Below, in pieces: positions 46,188 through 54,948 of a DNA stretch of 64,000 nucleotides. The DNA is taken from the NCBI RefSeq assembly GCF_007049795.1, contig NZ_SCFY01000004.1, forward strand, positions 1-64,000, written 5' to 3'. Source of the DNA: Ectopseudomonas mendocina (GTDB lineage Bacteria > Pseudomonadota > Gammaproteobacteria > Pseudomonadales > Pseudomonadaceae). Each line of letters starts with the position of its first letter. The first letter of the stretch is position 1. The translations under genes were made by a program, and so were the position numbers. The notes beneath the pieces were generated by a model. It saw only the letters and a program-made list of their open reading frames with translations. It was not told the origin of the DNA and did no database searches.

Positions 46188-47790
46188 GGGGTGTCGTCTC
46201 CTTGCATGGGGGTATACGCAATTGCGGGTAGGCCGGCAGCGATGTCAGGCGTTCATCCCAAACGGCGCGGCCAAGGGTGAAATGGTAAAGACTTTGCAGC
46301 CCGCTGTCGGCATCTCCAAGCAACTCGCGCAAAGCATCGTCGAAATAGCAACCGATGCCCGTACCGGAAAGCCCTGCCGCTTCGGCTTCCAGATAGAGCA
46401 ACTGACCGATCTGGCCACACTCCCAATAGAGCCTGGGATAGCGCCAGGTGCCATTGGCCAGGGCGCGCTCCACCCGCGCCAGCATGGCCAAGGCCACGCA
46501 GCCATCGGCGGCGATGTCCTGGTCGCAACTGAGAAATCCCGCCAGACCACGGGCATCGCCTTCGAGCAGGCGGTACAGCGGCAGCTCGGCATCCACTCGC
46601 TGCCATTGGTAATCCTCGCGTAGCGGCTGTACACCGTTGCCCGTGCGATCCAGCCAATACAACCCCGGCGCCAGCCCCTGCACGCGGTGCACGAAGAGCA
46701 GCAGATCGATCTCGCTCGGCTCGGCGCTCACGGCGAAGGTTACCGGCGAGTGCTGCGGCAGCAGGCGGCGCAGCCAGGCCAGCAGCAGTTCGGCCTGGAT
46801 GCCGCTGCGGCCGTCCATGGCCTGCGCACTGCGCCGGCGATGCAGGATCGGCCGCAGCGGCAGGCCGGGGTTGTCATTGCGAGCGCTGGCTGCCTCCGCG
46901 CTCCAGGCAGCACGCGCACGCGCCGGCGCGCGGCACAGTGCGTGTACGCGTTGCAACTCGGGCCAGTGGCGATACTCGCGCGACAGACGATTGGGCGCCC
47001 CAATCCGCTCGAGGTGCGCCAACCCGTTCAGCAGGGTTTCGGGCAGCGCGAACTCCATCGCTTGCGCCGGGCCGATCCACAGCAGGCAGTCGCCGTGTTC
47101 GGCCTCATGAAAGTCGTCTCCGTCCAGTCCCAGCAGGCCGTCCAGACGAGCCTCGGCCACGCCATGCAGCATGCGCACCTGCCACCCCTGCACGCTAGCG
47201 GCGATGGCTAGCGCCGCCAGGGCATGCCCCAGGTCGTGCTGGCAGTAACGGTAGGCGCGCTCACCATACTTCCAGGCCTCGCGCCAGACGATGCTGCTCA
47301 GCCCCAGGAGAAAGCCACCGGGCGGCAGACTGTCGGCAAGCTGCCGGCCAAGCGGCGGCGGTAGCTCGCTGCGCACCTCCAGCGCATGCATATCCGGCGC
47401 GTAGTGGGCCAGCACACCGCCCTCATCCACGCCCCCCGGCGGCAGCAACAGATAGGCCTCGGTCGGGTGCAGATTGCCGGATGACGGGTTGACCCGCAGC
47501 GCCCAGCGGCTGCCGCCAGCCTCCTTCCAGGCGGAGATAGCCAGGCTGTCGTACAGCAGCTGCGAGATGCTGGCCAGATCCACTGGCGCGGGTGCTGCCT
47601 GCGGACCGGCGAATACAGTGTCGTACGCTGGCCCCTCTTCCATCGGGCGGTGGTACAGCTCGATCAGCCGTGCGCCCTCGTAGCGGCGAAACGGCGCGGG
47701 CTGAGTCGCCCAATCCAGACGTCCCGGCCCCGGCGCGAAACGTTCAGGCTCATGCTTGCTGAGCTGGTGATAGGCAAGCACCTCGCTCAT
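46168..47790 (-). CDS. SagB/ThcOx-type tandem nitroreductase-fold oxidase
   Basis: About 540 residues with two nitroreductase-like halves. The first contains SRWALRVNPSSGNLHPTEAYL and a late PGGFLLGLSSIVWRE; the second contains LRPILHRRRSAQAMD, then YWECGQIGQLLYLEAEAAGLSGTGIGCYFDD. SagB-type enzymes are FMN oxidases, best known for making azole rings in peptide natural products. No precursor peptide or cyclodehydratase is visible nearby, so this is an orphan whose substrate is unknown. ATG 47790 overlaps the GNAT stop (ATGA); its 3' end overlaps tesB. Confidence 0.85.
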   Translation of the reverse strand: MSEVLAYHQLSKHEPERFAPGPGRLDWATQPAPFRRYEGARLIELYHRPMEEGPAYDTVFAGPQAAPAPVDLASISQLLYDSLAISAWKEAGGSRWALRVNPSSGNLHPTEAYLLLPPGGVDEGGVLAHYAPDMHALEVRSELPPPLGRQLADSLPPGGFLLGLSSIVWREAWKYGERAYRYCQHDLGHALAALAIAASVQGWQVRMLHGVAEARLDGLLGLDGDDFHEAEHGDCLLWIGPAQAMEFALPETLLNGLAHLERIGAPNRLSREYRHWPELQRVHALCRAPARARAAWSAEAASARNDNPGLPLRPILHRRRSAQAMDGRSGIQAELLLAWLRRLLPQHSPVTFAVSAEPSEIDLLLFVHRVQGLAPGLYWLDRTGNGVQPLREDYQWQRVDAELPLYRLLEGDARGLAGFLSCDQDIAADGCVALAMLARVERALANGTWRYPRLYWECGQIGQLLYLEAEAAGLSGTGIGCYFDDALRELLGDADSGLQSLYHFTLGRAVWDERLTSLPAYPQLRIPPCKETTPHDSGSR

Positions 47791-48347
47791 TGCTGCGCCT
47801 GCCACTGCTCACGGCGGATGCGATAGAGCACGTGAGGTTGCATCGGGTGGCCATCCGGCACACGCGGATGGAGAAAATCGCCACTTTCGTCACGCTGCAT
47901 GCCGATACTGCGCATCACCGCCTGCGACGGCAGGTTGGCAGGCACGGTAAAGCTCACCACCTCGTCCAGCGCGAGGCGTTCGAACGCCACAGCCAGTGCC
48001 GCACGCGCCGCCTCGCTGGCATAGCCCTGGCGCCAGTGCGCCCGAGCAAGACGCCAGCCAATTTCCACAGCCGGTACGAAGGGCGCCTCGAAACCGACCT
48101 GAGCCAGACCGGTGAAACCGATCAGCTCGCCGTCGTCGCGCCGCTCCAGTGCCCAGAAGGTGAACCCATGTTGCTCGTGATGTGCACGCAAGCGCGCCAG
48201 CAACTGGGCACTCTGCTCGGCATCCAGCGGCTCAGGGAAATGGCGCATCACCTCGATATCGGCATTCAGCGCGACCAGCGCCGGCAGATCACTGTCGCGC
48301 CAGGCGCGCAGCAGCAGGCGTTCGGTGGAGGTTTCGATCAGGGGCAT
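47787..48347 (-). CDS. GNAT N-acetyltransferase (RimJ/RimL type)
   Basis: 186 residues. ETSTERLLLRAWRDSDLPAL opens the fold, and the acetyl-CoA motif region is EIGWRLARAHWRQGYASEAA (~97-116), followed by NLPSQAVMRSIGMQRDE. RimL-like members acetylate protein N-termini or small molecules; the target is unknown. First gene of the overlapping GNAT-SagB-TesB-HAD operon; divergent from the deacetylase-like gene at 48406. Confidence 0.9.
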   Translation of the reverse strand: MPLIETSTERLLLRAWRDSDLPALVALNADIEVMRHFPEPLDAEQSAQLLARLRAHHEQHGFTFWALERRDDGELIGFTGLAQVGFEAPFVPAVEIGWRLARAHWRQGYASEAARAALAVAFERLALDEVVSFTVPANLPSQAVMRSIGMQRDESGDFLHPRVPDGHPMQPHVLYRIRREQWQAQQ

Positions 48348-48405
48348 GGCAGTTGTCTCGATTGGCTGCGACCATAAGCCGTCAATTCGCTTGAGTCGTC
48401 ATTGT

Positions 48406-49326
48406 ATGCCGCTACCGCTGGTCTACCACGAGGATTACAGCCCGCCCTTCCCGGCCGGGCATCGCTTCCCCATGAAGAAATTCCGCCTGCTGCGCGATCA
48501 CCTGGTCGATAGCGGCCTGACCAGCGATGCCGAACTGCAACGCCCGGAGCTGTGCCCGGCGGAGATTCTCGCCCTGGTTCATTGCCCGGACTACATCGCC
48601 CGCTACATGGCCGGCGAGCTGCCCTCCGAGGATCAGCGCCGCCTCGGCCTGCCCTGGAGCGAAGCGCTGGCGCAGCGCACCGTGCGCGCCGTGGGCGGCT
48701 CGTTGCTGACCGCCGAACTGGCCCTGCGCCACGGCCTGGCCTGCCACCTGGCTGGCGGCACGCACCATGCGCACTATGACTTTCCCTCGGGTTTCTGCAT
48801 CTTCAACGACCTGGCGGTGATCGCCCGTTACCTGCTCGAAGCGGGTCGCGTGCACCGCGTGCTGATCTTCGACTGCGACGTGCACCAGGGCGACGGCACC
48901 GCACGGCTGCTGGAAAACGAGCCGGACGCGATCACCGTATCGCTGCACTGCGAACAGAACTTCCCGGCGCGCAAGGCGCAGAGCGACTGGGACATCCCCC
49001 TGCCACGCGGCATGGGCGACGCCGATTACCTGAAAGTGGTGGACGACACGCTGAACTACCTGCTGCCGATCTACCAGCCGGACCTAGTGCTCTACGACGC
49101 AGGTGTCGACGTGCATAAAGACGATGCCCTGGGCTACCTGCAACTCACCGACGACGGCCTGGCCGCCCGCGATGAAGCCGTGCTGCAGCACTGCCTGGGG
49201 CGCGACATTCCGGTGCTGGGGGTGATAGGCGGCGGTTACTCGAAGGATCACGTCGCCCTCGCCCGCCGCCACGGCATCCTCCATCACAGCGCCGCAAGGG
49301 TGTGGGCGGCGCGAGGGTTGCGCTAA
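48406..49326 (+). CDS. Class IV histone-deacetylase-like hydrolase
   Basis: A 306-residue zinc deacetylase-fold protein (AcuC/HDAC family, HDAC11-like). The paired histidines are His120-His121 in GGTHHAHYD. Metal ligands are Asp158 and His160 in FDCDVHQGDG and Asp235 in YDAGVDVH, and GGGYSKD closes the site. In bacteria such enzymes act on acetylated amines, polyamines or proteins. ATG 48406 (MPLPLVYHED) gives the family start; the upstream in-frame ATG at 48325 would overlap the divergent GNAT gene. Its pairing with a divergent acetyltransferase is notable but may be chance. Confidence 0.9.
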   Translation: MPLPLVYHEDYSPPFPAGHRFPMKKFRLLRDHLVDSGLTSDAELQRPELCPAEILALVHCPDYIARYMAGELPSEDQRRLGLPWSEALAQRTVRAVGGSLLTAELALRHGLACHLAGGTHHAHYDFPSGFCIFNDLAVIARYLLEAGRVHRVLIFDCDVHQGDGTARLLENEPDAITVSLHCEQNFPARKAQSDWDIPLPRGMGDADYLKVVDDTLNYLLPIYQPDLVLYDAGVDVHKDDALGYLQLTDDGLAARDEAVLQHCLGRDIPVLGVIGGGYSKDHVALARRHGILHHSAARVWAARGLR

Positions 49327-49329
49327 GGA

Positions 49330-50463
49330 TCAGCCGGCCTGCACCTTGTCCAACGCCTGCTCCAGTGTGGTCACGGTGCGGTCGATGTTGCCCAGTTTGT
49401 CCAAGCCGAACAGACCAAGGCGGAAAGTCTGGAAGTCCGCCGGCTCGTCGCACTGCAGCGGTACGCCGGCAGCGATCTGCAGGCCAATGGCGGCGAACTT
49501 GGCGCCGGTCTTGATCTGCGCATCGTCGGTGTAGCAGACCACCACGCCCGGCGCCTCGAAGCCCTTGGCAGCAACGCTCCTGAAGCCGCGCGCAGCCAGT
49601 AGTGCACGAACCCGGTCACCGAGCTCCTGCTGTTGCTCACGTACCTTCGCGAAGCCGAGGGCCTTGGCCTCCAGCATGGCATCGCGGAAACGCGCCAGGG
49701 CATCGCTGGGCATGGTGGCGTGGTAGGCATGACCGCCCTGCTCGTAGGCCTGCATGATCTGCAGCCACTTCTTCAGGTCACAGGCGAAGCTGGTGCTCTG
49801 GGTCGCCTCGACACGCGCCTGGGCTGCCTCGCTCAGCATCACCAGGGCGCAGCAGGGCGAGGCGCTCCAGCCCTTCTGCGGGGCGCTGATCAGCACATCG
49901 ATGCCACAGGCCCGCATGTCCACCCAGAGGGTGCCGGAGGCGATGCAGTCGAGCACGAACAGGCCACCGACGGCATGTACCGCATCGCTCACCGCGCGCA
50001 GGTAATCATCCGGCAGGATCATCCCCGAAGAGGTTTCCACGTGCGGGGCGAACACCACCTGTGGTTTCTCGGCGGCGATGGTGGCCAGCACCTCGTCCAG
50101 CGGCGCCGGCGCGAAGGCAGCCTGAGGGCCATCGGCGACCGGGCGCGCCTTGAGCACCTGGGCCTCGGCTGGAATGCGGCCCATGTCGAAAATCTGCGTC
50201 CAGCGGTAGCTGAACCAGCCGTTGCGGATCACCAGGCACTTCTGCTCGGTCGCCAGTTGCCGTGCAACCGCTTCCATGCCATAGGTGCCGCTTCCCGGTA
50301 CCACCGCCACGGCATGGGCGTTGTAGACCTGTTTCAGGGTGGCGGAGATATCGCGCATCACACCCTGGAACGACTGCGACATATGGTTCAGCGAGCGGTC
50401 GGTGTAGACCACCGAATATTCGATCAGGCCATCGGGATCGATGTCGGGACAGATTTGGGACAT
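49330..50463 (-). CDS. Class V PLP-dependent aminotransferase (AGXT-like)
   Basis: 377 residues. The N-terminal VVYTDRSLNHMSQSFQGVM and PGSGTYGMEAVARQLA (~60-75) bind PLP phosphate, DCIASGTLWVDM has the cofactor Asp, and the Schiff-base Lys lies in SAPQKGWSASPCC. The family includes alanine-glyoxylate, serine-pyruvate and 2-aminoethylphosphonate aminotransferases; which one this is cannot be told. ATG 50463 follows GGAG. It is convergent with the deacetylase gene, three bases from its stop, and divergent from the flavoprotein gene. Confidence 0.88.
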   Translation of the reverse strand: MSQICPDIDPDGLIEYSVVYTDRSLNHMSQSFQGVMRDISATLKQVYNAHAVAVVPGSGTYGMEAVARQLATEQKCLVIRNGWFSYRWTQIFDMGRIPAEAQVLKARPVADGPQAAFAPAPLDEVLATIAAEKPQVVFAPHVETSSGMILPDDYLRAVSDAVHAVGGLFVLDCIASGTLWVDMRACGIDVLISAPQKGWSASPCCALVMLSEAAQARVEATQSTSFACDLKKWLQIMQAYEQGGHAYHATMPSDALARFRDAMLEAKALGFAKVREQQQELGDRVRALLAARGFRSVAAKGFEAPGVVVCYTDDAQIKTGAKFAAIGLQIAAGVPLQCDEPADFQTFRLGLFGLDKLGNIDRTVTTLEQALDKVQAG

Positions 50464-50577
50464 GGCAGGCTCCAGCCGAAAAAGGTTCGAACAGAACCTG
50501 CCCCAACCCCGAGCAAATGACAAGGCCGCAAGGCTCTCGGGTAGAATGCGCAGCCTTTCTCGGACCGTTCCGCCGCC

Positions 50578-51816
50578 ATGACCACACGCACGTCCCCCAA
50601 CGCTCATCACGTTGCCATTATCGGCGGCGGCCCTGCCGGGCTGATGGCTGCCGAAGTGCTGGCGCAAGTCGGCGTGTGCGTGGAGCTGTTCGATGCCATG
50701 CCCTCGGTGGGGCGCAAGTTCCTGCTGGCGGGCGTTGGCGGCATGAACATCACCCACTCCGAGCCCAAGGACGCCTTTATCGGCCGTTACGGCGAGCGCC
50801 AGGGCGAGGTCGCGGCGCTGCTGCGTGAGTTCGATGCCGATGCCCTGCGTGCCTGGATTCATGGCCTGGGCATCGACACCTTCGTCGGCACCTCCGGCCG
50901 CGTGTTCCCCAGCGACATGAAGGCCGCGCCGTTGCTGCGCGCCTGGCTGCGCCGCCTGCGCGAGCTGGGCGTGGTGATCCACACCCGCAGCCGCTGGCTG
51001 GGCTGGAACGAAGATGGCAGCCTGCGCATCGCCGGGCCGGACGGCGAACGCGCCATAGTCAGCGATGCCTGCCTGCTGGCACTGGGCGGCGGCAGCTGGG
51101 CGCGCCTGGGCTCAGACGGCGCCTGGGTACCGCTGTTGCAGGCGCGCGGCATCGAAGTGGCGGCGTTGAAACCGAGCAACTGCGGTTTCGAGGTCGCCGG
51201 CTGGAGCGACTACCTGCGCGACAAGTTCGCCGGCGCGCCACTGAAGAACGTCGCCCTCGCTTTGCCCGATCAGCCCGCGCGTATCGGCGAGTTCGTGCTG
51301 ACGGCTGGCGGTATCGAAGGCAGCCTGGTGTACGCCTTTTCCGCCGACATCCGCCGCGCCATCGAGGCCGATGGCCAGGCGCTGATCCACCTCGATCTGC
51401 TGCCGCAGATGCCACTGACCAAGGTGCAACAGGCGCTGGCCAAGCCGCGTGGCAAGCACTCGTTGGCCAAGCACCTGCATCGCCAGGCGGGACTCGACGG
51501 CGTGAAGGCCGCGCTATTGCGCGAGCTGGCACCTGCTGCTGCCTTTGCCGAGCCGGCCGATCTGGCGCCCTGGATCAAGGCGCTGCCGATTACCCTGTTG
51601 CACCCCCGGCCGTTGGATGAGGCAATCAGCAGCGCCGGCGGCGTGCCCTTCGCGGCACTGGATGACGGTCTGATGCTCAAGGCACTGCCCGGCGTGTTCT
51701 GCGCCGGCGAGATGCTCGACTGGGAAGCGCCCACCGGCGGCTATCTACTCACTGCGTGTTTCGCCAGCGGGCGGGTCGCGGCGCAGGGCGTACTCGACTG
51801 GTTACAAGCCGTGTAG
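50578..51816 (+). CDS. HI0933/BaiN-like flavoprotein (TIGR03862 type)
   Basis: A 412-residue FAD-binding protein. The dinucleotide motif VAIIGGGPAGLMAAEVLAQ lies at ~12-30, with GRKFLLAGVGGMNITHSE typical of the HI0933 family, LALGGGSWARLGSDG in the middle and FCAGEMLDWEAPTGGYLL near the C-terminus. These are predicted NAD(P)-dependent oxidoreductases; the substrate is unknown. It appears monocistronic and ends before a long repeat region. Confidence 0.88.
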   Translation: MTTRTSPNAHHVAIIGGGPAGLMAAEVLAQVGVCVELFDAMPSVGRKFLLAGVGGMNITHSEPKDAFIGRYGERQGEVAALLREFDADALRAWIHGLGIDTFVGTSGRVFPSDMKAAPLLRAWLRRLRELGVVIHTRSRWLGWNEDGSLRIAGPDGERAIVSDACLLALGGGSWARLGSDGAWVPLLQARGIEVAALKPSNCGFEVAGWSDYLRDKFAGAPLKNVALALPDQPARIGEFVLTAGGIEGSLVYAFSADIRRAIEADGQALIHLDLLPQMPLTKVQQALAKPRGKHSLAKHLHRQAGLDGVKAALLRELAPAAAFAEPADLAPWIKALPITLLHPRPLDEAISSAGGVPFAALDDGLMLKALPGVFCAGEMLDWEAPTGGYLLTACFASGRVAAQGVLDWLQAV

Positions 51817-51824
51817 TTGTGGTG

Positions 51825-51958
51825 GGCCGGGCGGCGCTCCACTTCAGCCCACCAAAGCTGGCCGCTGTCGGTGGGCTGAAGCCCACCCTACGGACTGGCT
51901 AAGGCCGTAGGGCGGGTGCAACCCGCCATATCCGGTTGGCGGGTTTAACCCGCCCTAC
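51825..51958. repeat. Tandem dispersed inverted repeats
   Basis: Two units follow each other: a GGTGGGC / GCCCACC type (51825-51893, including gtgggctgaagcccacccta) and a GTAGGGCGGGT type (51908-51957, gtagggcgggtgcaacccgc with the facing gcgggtttaacccgccctac). Each is a hairpin-forming unit. They separate the flavoprotein gene from the response-regulator gene. Confidence 0.7.
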
Positions 51959-52047
51959 GCCTGAAAAACCGCTGAAACCACTGTGACGCCGCACGGGCTG
52001 CGACTATGCTGAGCTTCAGCGCTCTCCCACACAGGTAATCCCCCGCC

Positions 52048-53049
52048 GTGATCCCGCTGCTGGTCTGCGACGACTCCAATATGGCGCGCAAGCAATTGAT
52101 CCGCGCCTTGCCGGCTGAATGGCCGGTTTCCCTCAGTCAGGCGAGCAACGGCGAGGAGGCGCTGGCGCTGATCCGACAGGGCCTGGGCCAGGTCATGCTG
52201 CTCGACCTGACCATGCCGGTGCTCGACGGCTACCAGACCCTCGCGGCGCTGCGCGCCGAAGCGCTCAAGAGCCAGGTCATCGTGGTGTCCGGCGACGTGC
52301 AGGAAGAAGCCGTGCGTCGCGTACGCGAACTGGGTGCGCTGGCATTCATCAAGAAACCAGCCGATCCGGAAATCCTGCGCCAGACGCTGATCGATCTGAA
52401 ACTGTTCGACCCTCAGGCCACACCGGCCGCGCAGGCCCAGGCTGCGGCATTGTCGGAGTTCAAGGTCAGCTTCCGTGATGCCCTGCGCGAGGTGAGCAAC
52501 GTCGCCATGGGCCGCGCCGCTGCGCTGCTGGCCAAGGTGCTCGGAGTATTCGTGCAGCTGCCGGTGCCACAGGTGAACATCTTCGAAGTCAGCGAACTGC
52601 ACATGACCCTGCTCGACGCCCAGCGCGGCGAGCGCTTCAGCGCCATCTGCCAGGGCTTCATCGGCGAAGCCATCGCCGGCGAAGCGCTGCTGCTGTTCCA
52701 TGATTCGGAAGTGAACGACATGGCGCGCCTGCTCGGCTGGCAGCCAAAGAACGAAGCGCAAACCTCGGAGATGCTCCTGGACCTGGCCAGTATCCTGATC
52801 GGTGCTTGCCTGGCCGGCGTTGCCGAGCAACTCGACCTGCGCTTTTCCCAGGGCCACCCGCAGCTACTGGGCCAGCATGCCAGCCTTGACCAGCTCATCC
52901 AGGTCAACCGCCAGCGCTGGCGCAAGACCCTGGCCGTGGAGATCAGCTACAGCCTGGAGGGCCACGCCATTCATTTCGACCTGCTGCTGTTGTTCACCGA
53001 AGACTCGATCAAGCGCCTGACCGCCAAGATCGGCTACCTGATGGAGTAA
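52048..53049 (+). CDS. Response regulator with CheC-type phosphatase domain
   Basis: A 333-residue cytoplasmic protein. The receiver domain (1-115) has acidic Asp8-Asp9, phospho-acceptor Asp53 (LLDLTMP), Ser81 and Lys102. A CheC/CheX-type domain follows with the phosphatase signature DxxxExxN at Asp144, Glu148 and Asn151, and Pro174 exactly 22 residues on. The second potential site (SEMLLDLAS) lacks the Glu and Asn. The start is GTG 52048 with a weak binding site. The fusion suggests a regulator that dephosphorylates CheY-like proteins, switched by its own phosphorylation. The PAS gene starts 4 bases after its stop. Confidence 0.9.
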   Translation: MIPLLVCDDSNMARKQLIRALPAEWPVSLSQASNGEEALALIRQGLGQVMLLDLTMPVLDGYQTLAALRAEALKSQVIVVSGDVQEEAVRRVRELGALAFIKKPADPEILRQTLIDLKLFDPQATPAAQAQAAALSEFKVSFRDALREVSNVAMGRAAALLAKVLGVFVQLPVPQVNIFEVSELHMTLLDAQRGERFSAICQGFIGEAIAGEALLLFHDSEVNDMARLLGWQPKNEAQTSEMLLDLASILIGACLAGVAEQLDLRFSQGHPQLLGQHASLDQLIQVNRQRWRKTLAVEISYSLEGHAIHFDLLLLFTEDSIKRLTAKIGYLME

Positions 53050-53053
53050 GGCC

Positions 53054-53479
53054 ATGCCCGCGCAGATCGATATCAAGGAAGTCCACTGGCTGCTCGACAT
53101 CGTGCAGTGCATCGACGTCGGCGTGGTAGTGCTCGACCGCCAGTACCGCGTCGAGGTGTGGAACGCCTTTATGGAAAACCACTCGGGATTGGGCCCGGAT
53201 CAGGTACAGGGCCGCTCCTTGTTCGAGCTGTTCCCCGACATCGACCGCCCCTGGCTGGAGCGCAAGGTGGAAAGCGTGGTGCAACTGGGCACGCGTGCGT
53301 TCAGCCTGTGGCAGCAACGCCCCTACCTGATGCGTTTCAAAAGCTACCAGCCGATCACCGGCCAGGCCGACTTCATGTATCAGAACGTCACCCTGTTGCC
53401 GCTGGCGGGCCAGCCGGTGGAGCATGTGTGCCTGGTGATCTATGACATGACGGCGGCTGCCGTGGCCGCACAGGCTTGA
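53054..53479 (+). CDS. Stand-alone PAS-domain sensor
   Basis: A 141-residue protein consisting essentially of one PAS domain (DIVQCIDVGVVVLDRQYRVE ... NHSGLGPDQVQGRSLFELFP ... QNVTLLPLAG ... VCLVIYDMT), without kinase, cyclase or methyl-accepting output. It starts four bases after the response-regulator/CheC gene with AAGG in between, so the two are co-expressed. It probably senses a ligand or redox state and acts by binding the regulator or a kinase encoded elsewhere. Confidence 0.88.
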   Translation: MPAQIDIKEVHWLLDIVQCIDVGVVVLDRQYRVEVWNAFMENHSGLGPDQVQGRSLFELFPDIDRPWLERKVESVVQLGTRAFSLWQQRPYLMRFKSYQPITGQADFMYQNVTLLPLAGQPVEHVCLVIYDMTAAAVAAQA

Positions 53480-53490
53480 TCCGCTAAGCC

Positions 53491-53558
53491 GTAGGGTGCG
53501 CCGTGCGCACCAGCCAACCTCTTCTGAGTTCGGTGCGCATGGCGCACCCTACTTTTTT
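53491..53558 (+). terminator. Inverted-repeat terminator of the RR-PAS operon
   Basis: GTAGGGTGCGCCGTGCGCACC (53491-53511) pairs with the complementary arm at 53532-53552 and is followed by TTTTTT. The minus-strand helicase gene ends inside the right arm, so one repeat serves both convergent genes. Confidence 0.75.
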
Positions 53559-54892
53559 CCGCCCTTGGGCTTGCTGCCGAAGCTCGGCACCTTGCGCACC
53601 GCCTTGGCTTTGGGCTTGGCGTCCTCTTCCTCGAACCAGCGGCCGAGGTGGATATTGCCCTTGCCCGCCGGCTTGGCGGCACCGGGAATCAGTTTCTGCT
53701 TGGGCTTCTTCGGTTTTTTCAGGACCTGGCCACCCACCGCCGTCTGCGGTACGCGGTGATCTGGAATGAAGTCCGGCTCGTCGACACGCTTGATCAACTG
53801 CTGGGTCAGGTTCTCGATCGCCGCCAGTTGATCCACCTCGTCGGCGCAGACCAGGGAGATCGCCTCGCCCGTGCTACCGGCGCGGCCGGTTCGGCCGATG
53901 CGGTGCACGTAGTCCTCGGCGTTAATCGGCAGGTCGAGGTTGACCACCAGCGGCAGGTCATCAATATCCAGGCCGCGCGCGGCCACGTCGGTGGCCACCA
54001 GTATCTGCACCTCGCCAGCCTTGAAGCGTTCCAGTGCACGCAGGCGACTCGGCTGTGGCTTGTCGCCGTGGATCGAGTCGGCTGCCACGCCCATGGCCAG
54101 CAGCTCCTGTTCGAGCTGGTCGACGCCCTTGCGGGTCTTGGCGAAGACCAGCACCTGGCCCCAGCGTTTTTCTTGCAGCAGGTGCAGGAACAGCTCGCTC
54201 TTGCGCTTCTTGTCCACCGGGATCAGCCATTGCTTGACGGTCTTGGCGGCGGCGTTGCGCGGGCTCACTTCCACCGATAGCGGGTCACGCAGCAACTCGC
54301 CAGCCATCTGCCGAATGGCATCGGAGAAGGTGGCGGAGAACAGCAAGGTCTGGCGCTTTTTCGGCAGCGCGCTGAACAGCTCATCCAGCTCGCGGGCAAA
54401 ACCCAGGTCGAGCATGCGGTCGGCTTCATCCAGCACCAGGGTCTGCAGTTGGGAGAACTTCACGGCGTTCTGTCGATACAGGTCGAGCAACCGACCTGGC
54501 GTGGCCACCAGCACGTCGACACCCTTGCGCAGCTTCATCATCTGCGGGTTGATGCTGACCCCGCCGTACACCGCGTAGCTGCTCAACGGCAGGTGCTGGC
54601 CGTAGGTCAGGAAGCTCTGCAGCACCTGCTCGGCCAGTTCGCGGGTCGGCGTCAGCACCAGCGCACGCACGCTGTTGCTGGTGACCTGCGGGCCTTCCAG
54701 AGTCAGGCGTTGTAGCACCGGCAGGGCAAAACCGGCGGTCTTGCCGGTGCCGGTCTGCGCGGCAGCCATCAGGTCGCGGCCCTTGAGCACAGCGGGAATG
54801 GCCTGGCTCTGCACCGGGGTCGGCGTCTGGTAGTCGAGGTCAGCAAGGGTGCGCAGCAGCGGCTCGATCAAACCGAGGGAAGCGAAGGTCAT
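53549..54892 (-). CDS. rhlE: DEAD-box RNA helicase, RhlE-like
   Basis: A 447-residue ATP-dependent RNA helicase. The Q motif (FASLGL ... TPTPVQSQAIP), motif I AQTGTGKT, Ia PTRELAEQ, II DEAD in VLDEADRMLDLG, III SAT, V ATDVAARGLDID and VI HRIGRTGRAG are all intact. A Lys-rich C-terminal tail (KKPKKPKQK, SKPKGGKK) likely contacts RNA. RhlE-type helicases act in ribosome assembly and mRNA turnover, often in the cold. Its stop lies in the inverted repeat at 53532-53552. Confidence 0.93.
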   Translation of the reverse strand: MTFASLGLIEPLLRTLADLDYQTPTPVQSQAIPAVLKGRDLMAAAQTGTGKTAGFALPVLQRLTLEGPQVTSNSVRALVLTPTRELAEQVLQSFLTYGQHLPLSSYAVYGGVSINPQMMKLRKGVDVLVATPGRLLDLYRQNAVKFSQLQTLVLDEADRMLDLGFARELDELFSALPKKRQTLLFSATFSDAIRQMAGELLRDPLSVEVSPRNAAAKTVKQWLIPVDKKRKSELFLHLLQEKRWGQVLVFAKTRKGVDQLEQELLAMGVAADSIHGDKPQPSRLRALERFKAGEVQILVATDVAARGLDIDDLPLVVNLDLPINAEDYVHRIGRTGRAGSTGEAISLVCADEVDQLAAIENLTQQLIKRVDEPDFIPDHRVPQTAVGGQVLKKPKKPKQKLIPGAAKPAGKGNIHLGRWFEEEDAKPKAKAVRKVPSFGSKPKGGKK

Positions 54893-54948
54893 GGAGGGTA
54901 ACCGCAGGAAGTAGAAGAACTGGCGCGTAGTTTACCCGTTCACACCAT

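Noticed and set aside
46168..47790. Azole-peptide (microcin-like) biosynthetic cluster around the SagB-like gene
   Set aside because: No YcaO or cyclodehydratase gene, precursor peptide or dedicated exporter is visible next to it; the neighbours are a GNAT, a thioesterase and a HAD protein.
51825..51958. Repeated units that might be a CRISPR array
   Set aside because: The units are hairpin-forming inverted repeats of different families without regular spacers, and no cas genes are present.
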